The translations under genes were made by a program, and so were the position numbers. Shown here piece by piece: positions 57,041 to 64,000 of a stretch of DNA of 64,000 bases. The first letter of the stretch is position 1, and every line of letters begins with the position of its first letter. The notes below the pieces were generated by a model that had not been told where the DNA came from, made no database searches, and saw only the letters and a list, made by a program, of their open reading frames with translations. Source of the DNA: Proteles cristata cristata (taxonomy: Eukaryota > Chordata > Mammalia > Carnivora > Hyaenidae); contig JAESUZ010005539.1 of the NCBI GenBank assembly GCA_017311185.1, positions 682,001 through 746,000 on the forward strand, read 5' to 3'.

Positions 57041-57261
57041 AATTTTTTTTAAATTTTTTTTTATTCATTTCTGAGAGAGAGAGAGAGAGAGAGAGCAAGG
57101 AAGGGTCAGAGAGAGAGAGGGAGACACAGAATCTGAAGTAGTCTCCAGGCTTTGAGCTAGCTGTCAGCACAGAGTCTGATGCAGGGCTCGAACCCACGAA
57201 TTGTGAGATCATGACCTGAGCCGAAGTCAGACGCTTAACCGATTGAGCCACCGAGGCACCC
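57041..57261 (-). mobile_element. Feline CAN SINE
   Basis: Reverse orientation; TGGGTGGCTCTTTAA and TGGGTGCACTCTTTAA flank it. Confidence 0.95.
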
Positions 57262-57482
57262 CCTGGGTGCACTCTTTAAAAGGGAGTTGTGAGAAAGGAA
57301 GCCTTCTATCCTGAGAATTCTGCCCTTATGGCGGCTGCAGCTACCCTGTGACCATAAAGGGAAAGAAAGCCAAGTGGATTATGGAGCCATTGAGCGAATC
57401 AGGTGACTGTCTACTCCTGATGTCTTGTTATGCAAAAAATACACCCTTCTTTAGTCACAGTAAACAGGTTTTTCTGTTCTTT

Positions 57483-57810
57483 GCCTCCAAAAAGCATAAC
57501 AGACACATAGATTTTATGTGATTAAGTCTCATAATCACCGTAAGGGAGGAGGTATACTTACTCCCATTTCACAGATGGGGGACAATCAGCTATTCTCTCT
57601 CCTGTGAACAAAGCAGAGGCTGGTGGGGAATGGGCGGGAAGGGGCCAGGGCTTGTATTGCAGAAGCAACAGGCTGTGAATCATGGTTTAAAACAACCCCG
57701 GGGACCACAGTTCCAGAAAGGCTTGATGAACTGATGTTGGAGAGGATAAGAGACTGGTCCAAAGTCACTTAACCAGAATAAACTGGTGAGCCAGAATATG
57801 AACTTGGGTC
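57483..57810 (-). mobile_element. MIR interrupted by duplication copy B
   Basis: MIR-like CTTACTCCCATTTCACAGATGGGG ends at about 57575 and resumes at about 57730 with GATAAGAGACTGGTCCAAAGTCACTTAACC. The interval is the copied segment. Confidence 0.65.
57574..57728 (+). repeat. Local duplication, copy B
   Basis: Homologous to 56264-56420. Shared words include GAAGGGGCCAGGGCTTG, AAACAACCC and CCAGAAAGGCTT. Same orientation, 1.31 kb apart. Confidence 0.85.
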
Positions 57811-58059
57811 TGTTTGTCTCTGAAGCTCTTGTTAATTTCATCCTTCAAAACCTCTGTTGCTCATAGCCCTGGAGTGGGAAAGAATGTGAGCAATGGCCGG
57901 ACCGATTTTAGCAGAAAGGGAAAACAAGTCGTGGCTTCCTTCACCCCCAAATGTGTCCCAGGTTTCCCAGGCTGCTAGTTTTTTCTTCCCTTATGGTATC
58001 AGAGTCTCTGGGCCCTTCCACGAGGCAGGACCTCAGCTATCAGCTGGAGACGGACAGTA

Positions 58060-58200
58060 TATGGGAAAGCATGCAGGGCTTGGGTCAAAGAGGCTTGGGG
58101 TCAAATCCCAGCTCTGCCACTTATTAGCTATGTGACCTTGAGTAGGAGGCCCAACCTACTGTGAGCTTTGATTCCTTGTTTGTAAAATGTACGAGAATTC
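58060..58200 (+). mobile_element. MIR
   Basis: GGGTCAAATCCCAGCTCTGCCACTTATTAGCTATGTGACCTTGAG, TTGTTTGTAAAATG. Confidence 0.9.
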
Positions 58201-59690
58201 ACTTGGACAGAAAAACCAGGTCAAGTTATCTTGAACCACAAGGGGTTTTATTTATTTGGCTTTTATTTGCTGAAGAATCCAGTGAGTGGACGACCTTGGT
58301 CGTAGAGGCAGAGGTGTTAGTAGAAAGAGAAAACATGGTCCCATCCTTCCAAATTCCACTGCCCGCCTTCATCTCCCCTGGTGGCTGCTTTTCCTGCTTC
58401 CCCCACTGATTCACGTCCTGCCATTTCACTGGCCCCGTGGAAGGAACATTCGTGTTATCTGGGGTCACTGACAGCCCAGTTTTAAAATGAACCCCGCGAT
58501 CTCTGATTAGCTCAGTCACATGACCTCTCTGGGAGCTGGAGGTGGGGTGAATCCCACCAGAACCTTCCTCAGAAAGTGGGGATGGTTTGGTTCCTCATGA
58601 AGAGGAGGAGGGTTCTGTATCAAGAATTGGGGAATAGGTGTTGGCAGGAAAACCCCCCAGAGATGCCCCCTCCCACACCTCAGGGAGCAGTTTTGAGCAT
58701 TTAATAAGATAGAGATGTTCTTTGCAAGTGCTCAGCACAGTCACTGACCCTGGTAGACTCTCGGTAAATGCCAGCTGGCCTTTTCCCAGGACTTGGCCTG
58801 GTCCTTCCTGAAGCCCTTGGCCTGTCCATCTGCGTCAGTGGGCATATTTTGGGGAATAGGCCCATCTCCACTCTGCAGCTCCTATCCATCACCCCAGCCT
58901 TTGTCCCTGTACCCAACATGACAATTATCATGTGGCTCGAGATGAGACTCTAATCCTATTACTCATTCATCAACCAGCCACCAAGAACGGAGCTGGATCG
59001 AACACTGCCAAGGAAGCTGAGAGAAGCCTTCTCCACCACTGTGAAACTAGGCTTAGCTCAAGCACAATAGGTGTGTAATTTAAGGTTTTGTTGAGCCGAA
59101 ATCCAATCACATACTTGACTGGTGGATCACAGAGACTCACAGGCTAAGAGAATGAGATAATCCCACCTCACACAAACACTGGGATTCGGCTTTGACTTAA
59201 TGACAAATGTGTGGCCAACCTTACACTGTTTCATTCTTTCCCCCTCTCTTTTTTTGTTTCAATGTGTTTCTACCTCCTTCCTCTCTCTCTGTCCCTTCTC
59301 CCCCCTCCTCTGTACTATCCAGAGATGGGATGGGACTCAGCAAAGTCCTAGAGCCAGAAAACAGAGGTAGAGAAGCAGGTGATTACCAGGTGAGAGGCAC
59401 TCATATTCATTGTCTTCCTTTAATTGCATGACGTCATGGAGATGAGAGATGGCTTCTAGGGATTGATTTATTCTAATTCCTAGTGGTCTCGGTTCTTCTC
59501 TTCCAAGAATGGCTTAGAACGAAGAAGGGCATGAACCGTTCCCTTTATTCATCCAGTGCATTTTGTCCAGTGAGGGCTGCTCAATGTGGGTGGGGAAGGG
59601 TCTCAAGAAATACATATATAGTTTTTGACCTCTGTTAAGTGATATTATGGCCGTTTGCATAGAGATAACAGCATAAATGAGCTCACTCAA
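58200..59690. other. Unique intergenic DNA, no gene seen
   Basis: A pyrimidine-rich patch lies at 59230-59310. Otherwise ordinary. Confidence 0.5.
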
Positions 59691-59694
59691 CTTT

Positions 59695-59975
59695 ATGAGT
59701 TCACTGGACTTACATTTATTCACTCCACAAACATTTATGGAATGGCTACCATATCCTGTGCACCCTGGTAGGCACTGGCTGACACTCTCGTGGGTAAAGG
59801 TATTGAACAGATGGACAATGAATAGTAGGTAACTAGGTAACTAGGAATAATGGAGAGTGCTATTTTGGAAGTGAAAGGTGGCAGCAGTAGAGAATGAATT
59901 GGGAAGATCTCTCGGAGAAGGGGACGTATGTGCTGAGACCTGAATGATGACAGGGAGCCTGTCATTTATTTCAAG
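59695..59975. mobile_element. Old dispersed mammalian repeat
   Basis: TTATTCACTCCACAAACATTTATGGAATGG, CAATGAATAGTAGG, CTGAGACCTGAATGATGACAGG: same family type as at 9020 and 46235. Confidence 0.6.
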
Positions 59976-60529
59976 ATGTGGGGGAACTTTTGGAGTCCCT
60001 GGGCAGGCCCCAGATGGTGAGCCACAAGTCCCAGGTTCAAGTTCTGCCCGCCACGTATGTGCCATTTCCCAGGCAGGCCATTCATCCTTCTGAGTTCTGA
60101 TTCTTAGCCCGCTTTGCTGACTCTGCAAAGCCTCTGTGACATCTCACTGTGATCGCAGTGTGTCACTTGGCAGAGTGACAAGAAAAATGCAGTTCGCAAA
60201 GACGATGGTCAGATTCAAGTTTCTTCATCTCGTGGGCAAACTGGGCGTGGGTGTGTAGTGAGTGCTGTCTCCACAAGTGGAAGTGGCCTGGGACTAGTCT
60301 GTGGAATGGCTTGCCGTTACTTTTTCCTTCCTGAAGCTTCTGCATGTGTCTGCCCTGAGCTGACATTTTCCAGATTGATCCTTTTTATTGGTGGAGAGCT
60401 AACTCGAGCTTTCAAATGAGAATCTTGGGGCCTCTCGAAATAATTTGAGATGAACTTGACTCTCATCACTCCTGCTCTGGCCCCACAGAAGGTCGACTTT
60501 GTAGCCAACATTATTTTGACATTAACTCT

Positions 60530-60680
60530 GTGCCAAATACTTGACTTATATTATCCCATTTCAGCTTTACCTGCACCCTATTTCTAAGACAAATCAAGGC
60601 TCTTAGAAGTTGAATGACTTACTTCAAGTTATACAGTTAAGACCATGGCAGAGCTGAGATTCAAATGGTTCCACTACTGT
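60530..60680 (-). mobile_element. MIR-family
   Basis: CAAGGCTCTTAGAAGTTGAATGACTTACTTCAAGTTATACAG, GGCAGAGCTGAGATTCAAAT. Confidence 0.75.
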
Positions 60681-60934
60681 TATTACTGTTGTCAGCACTA
60701 ATAATGATGGCTTCCATTTATTAAATGATTACTCTGTGCCATGACTATATTGTTATTGATAAGCCAGTTATTTTTCTAGTTGCTGGTCCTTAGTAGGCAA
60801 TATTCCTTTTATTTCCAGATGCTCTTAAGAACTGCTCTTTGTCGCTGGTGTTCCTTCACTAATATATTTCTAGGCCTGGATGTTTATTTGTTTATATGGC
60901 TTGGGAATCCTGGATATGAGGTGTTAAACAGGTG

Positions 60935-61283
60935 AGTAACTGCTTTCATTTCCACAGAATTTATATGTTGAAACCTAATACCCAAGGTGATGATACTAAG
61001 AGGTGGAGTTTTTAGGAGGTAATTAGATCATGAGAGTAGAGCCCTCACAAAGAGGATTATGACTCCTACAAAAGGGACCCCAGAGAGATCCCTCACCACT
61101 TCCACCAAGTGAGGCCACATGAGATGATAGAGGTATAGTAACCAGAAAGTGATCTCTTACCAGACAGAGACTCTGCCAGCCACTTGATCTTGGACTTCTG
61201 CCTCCAGAACCTCGAGGAATACACATTTCTTTATAAGCCACCCAGTCTATGATGTTTTGTTATGACAGCTCAGACTGAGACAT
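60935..61283 (+). mobile_element. MaLR-type LTR (MLT1/MST group)
   Basis: Landmarks: GTTGAAACCTAATACCCAAGGTGATG, AGGTGGAGTTTTTAGGAGGTAATTAGATCATGAG, AAAAGGGACCCCAGAGAG, CTTGATCTTGGACTTC, TATAAGCCACCCAGTCTATG. A solitary LTR; exact subfamily uncertain. Confidence 0.75.
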
Positions 61284-61559
61284 GAGAACCGGTGACTTCC
61301 ATTAATTCTGGAAAATTCTCAATTGTTCCTGTGTGAATACTGCGTCCCCACTAATTTCTTATCCCTTCTTACTGGAACTCAGGTTAGGTGTATGCTAGAC
61401 CTTTTCCCTTTGCTCTTCCTGGATTTTAACTCTCCTCTTCCAAATTTTCCACCTCTATTTCTCACTGTGCGGTGGTCTGAATAATTCCTTCAGATCCGTT
61501 GTCCAGTTCACTAATTTCCCCTCACACTGTGTCTAATTTATTTAAGCTCCTCCTTTCCT

Positions 61560-61990
61560 TGTTTAAATAGAAGTGTAACTTATAGAGAGAAGTGCAGAAA
61601 TCGTAGGTTTATAGCCTGATGAATTTTCAGAGGGTGAATATAATATACAATCATCAGCCAGGTGAATGAGCAGAGCATGACCAGCACCCTCGAGGCTCCT
61701 TGCTCCCTTCCTAGCTCCCCACCTTCTTCTCTGCAGAAACCACTCTTTGACTTCTACCATCAGAGATGGCTTTGGCTGCTTTCAACTTCCCCAAAATGGA
61801 ATGACACAACCTGAACCCTTTTGTGTCTTACTTATTTTACTCCGTCATAAGGTTTTGAGACTCATCGATGTAGCTGTGTGTCTAATCTACTTCTAAAAGT
61901 TTCACTGAATACTAAAGACATACTAGACACGCTTGACTCTACGTTCTGTGTCTGTTTGTTCAAATATGTACAGATTTGCAGGTCTTAATC
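61560..61990 (-). mobile_element. L1M 3' end, degraded
   Basis: GAATATAATATACAATCATCAGCC, ACCACTCTTTGACTTC, CTTATTTTACTCCGTCATAAGG, TTTTGAGACTCATCGATGTAGC. Confidence 0.65.
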
Positions 61991-62173
61991 TCATGGTGGT
62001 TTGCTTCCTTGTGATTTCGTGGGGTTTTCTTTTGAAGTCATGTCATCTTGGTCCTTTACCTGTAGGAATGGTTTGAGGCCTAGTATGTCAGGCATTACAC
62101 TAGACACAATTTGCATTTGCTTTTGCCAGACTTCCTAATTAGGTACCAACACTGGGCCACTTGAAAAAATAGT

Positions 62174-62371
62174 TGGGCGGCACCTGGGTGGCTCAGTCGG
62201 TTAAGCATTTGACTTTGGCTCAGGTCATGATCTTGTGGTTCGTGAGTTTGAGCCCCACATCAGGCTCTGTGCTGACAGAGCCCGGAGCCTGCTTTCGATT
62301 CTGTGTCTCCTTCCTTCTCTGTCTGTAACTCCCCCTGTTCTCAAAAATAAATAAATATTTTTAAAAATTAA
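62174..62371 (+). mobile_element. Feline CAN SINE
   Basis: Head GGCGGCACCTGGGTGGCTCAGTCGG. Exact target duplication GAAAAAATAGT at 62163 and 62372. Confidence 0.96.
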
Positions 62372-62882
62372 GAAAAAATAGTCAGCACAGGACTTTTGTG
62401 CCATACGTATAGATTTGGTGAATGGTTTCTGAGTTGAGACCTGCGTTCAGCTCATGACGAAGCTCTCGGGGGAGTCTGGTGAAAGCCCTGTGGTCTGTCT
62501 TCTGTGCCACGCAGCAAGGTGCTGCTGCTGTTTTCGGTAACGGCTTTATTGAGATATGGGATGCTATGTTTTTTGATCCTAATTCGCTGACTGAGGGAGT
62601 CACCTTCCAGGGGTCACCAAGCTAAACCACCAAGCTAAGCCACCTTGCTTGGGTCCCAAGCCCTGTGCTGTCTTCTCCACCTACCGGAGTCCCTTTGCGA
62701 CAAAGGCTTACGTCCACCAGGTGCCAGTAGCTGGTTCCCTGGCAAACATGTCCACGCTTACTTTCTCTCTGCTTTTGAGCATTCTGATTGGTTCTGGTCT
62801 CCAAGGAGTTCATTTGCTTTGCTTACCAGCTCCCTCACGCATCAGAAGAAAAAGGGCCTTCTTACAGAGTATGTTATCCAAC

Positions 62883-62909
62883 TTTTTTTTTTTTTTTTTT
62901 TTTTTTTAG
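62883..62909. repeat. Poly-T run, about 25 bases
   Basis: A long T homopolymer without an adjacent SINE body. It may mark a severely truncated retroposon. Confidence 0.9.
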
Positions 62910-63059
62910 CAGATGTGCATTAGGTTGTGGGCAGGTTTTTCCTACACTTCTATTCTGCCATCATCCCAGACCAGACACATGAGCTCTCGCTATGGGAGAG
63001 CCATATCTCAAAAGTATCTCACTTAGTCCCAGAAACACTCCCTGGAGATCAGTAAACAA

Positions 63060-63210
63060 ATATCTTCAGTGTGCCGATGAGGAATAAATAGAGACCCAGA
63101 GAGGGTAAGCGACACATCTGGTATTGCCCAGCTGGGACGTGGCAGAGGCAGGATCCGAGCCCCGATCTGTGTTGCTCTAATGCCCAGGTCTGTAACAGGC
63201 GCACCTGCTA
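63060..63210 (-). mobile_element. MIR-family
   Basis: GATGAGGAATAAATAGAGACCCAGAGAGGGTAAGCGACACATCTGG, GGATCCGAGCCC. Confidence 0.7.
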
Positions 63211-63379
63211 ACATCTGCGCCTAGGGTGCCTTAGGGTTCACTCTGGGTCGCAGGCCTATAGAGCCATCACATGGTAGAGAGGAACCGCTTAGTGGCCGAG
63301 GGTGGTGCTTACAGTGCCACTTTGGCTCCACCACCCAGGCTGGTCATCGCAGGCCTGTCGGCTTCTTCTGGAGGTCGGG

Positions 63380-63540
63380 AGGGCCACGCAGAAAAAGTGC
63401 CATTTGCTGATTCAAGCACCTTCCGTTATTATAAATGTGCCGGTTCAGACTTAGGACACGTGCCAGGGGAAGAAAACTTGGCTGATGGAACAGCCCAGGC
63501 CATTAGGTGATTACAAAGGGAGGCTCTTTGAGGGTAGCTC
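63380..63540. promoter_or_regulatory. Candidate conserved non-coding element
   Basis: Repeat-free. E-box CACGTG (63457-63462), TTCCGTTATTATAAATG and CCATTAGGTGATTACAAAGGG. Confidence 0.35.
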
Positions 63541-64000
63541 ATAGCTAGACTTCCAGGGTCCCCTCCTCTGAGTGTCCTCTGTCCCATTTCTTTTCTTTCC
63601 CAGCCCTATTACCCAATCTAGTCTGGTCCCTGGGCCCCAGGGCACAGCCCCTTCTAGCTTCTCCCGGCTTTGTATCTGGATTCCCTGGGGTGCAGCCCTG
63701 GGCGGAGAGAGGTTGCATCTGTACCTGGGAAACCTCCCTCTCTTCTGGAGCTGTCCTGGCTGGTGGGAAGGAGCGTGTCAAACTCCGAGTCCTCTGAGCA
63801 CCTGCCTTTTTCTCCAAAGGAACTCTGTGTATTTGTCAGGAGAGAGGCTCAGGCAGTTGGGAACAGACATGAGCCCTCGCTGAGCATCCTCTGTGCCCCA
63901 AGCTCTTGTTTTACAGTAACGAGCGGGAGTTATGTTTATTTCAGTACAGTTTTTCTGTGTTTTTGGTGACTACCCTTAGTGGTCACTTGTATTTCCTATT

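Overview
The window is nuclear DNA of a feliform carnivore, most likely a cat (Felidae). About 30 young tRNA-derived CAN SINEs show this: their head reads GGGGCGCCTGGGTGGCTCAG, the next block includes CTGTGCTGACAGCTC, and they end in a TC-rich stretch plus AATAAA/poly-A. This is the feline SINEC_Fc form, not the canine one. Ancient mammalian repeats (MIR, L2, L1M, MLT1 LTRs, a hAT-type MER element) make up much of the rest. There are no prokaryotic features, and nearly all open frames are shadows in GC-rich or repeat DNA. Only one protein-coding gene is visible, at the left edge on the minus strand: the 5' part of IRX3, an Iroquois TALE-homeodomain transcription factor. Exon 1 codes from 572 to 306, a 180-bp intron follows (305-126), and exon 2 runs from 125 off the left end. 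The predicted protein starts MSFPQLGYQY, carries an alanine tract, and is cut just before the homeodomain. Everything to the right is therefore upstream of IRX3. By mammalian gene order this should be the IRX3-IRX5 gene desert, on the side away from FTO. Layout: 1-6200 is a GC/CpG-rich promoter valley in three lobes. It holds the 5' leader with a (GCG)13 repeat, a GC-box/CCAAT/CRE-like cluster, an abrupt AT-rich homeodomain-site island (4205-4612) and a POU/SOX-like motif block (5640-5775). From 6200 to 64000 it is repeat-rich intergenic DNA with no supportable gene. Several repeat-free blocks look like long-range developmental enhancers; the strongest is about 800 bp at 30040-30840, and weaker ones lie near 14950, 33560, 40780, 51250, 54580 and 63380. 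The likely logic is one developmental regulator with a CpG-valley promoter, controlled by scattered distal elements in a gene-poor domain. I found no novel protein system. The most notable non-enhancer structures are two local duplications (56264/57574 and 23067/24232), facing G-runs and C-runs near 36.9 kb, and large purine/pyrimidine tracts at 36, 45.8 and 47.8 kb.
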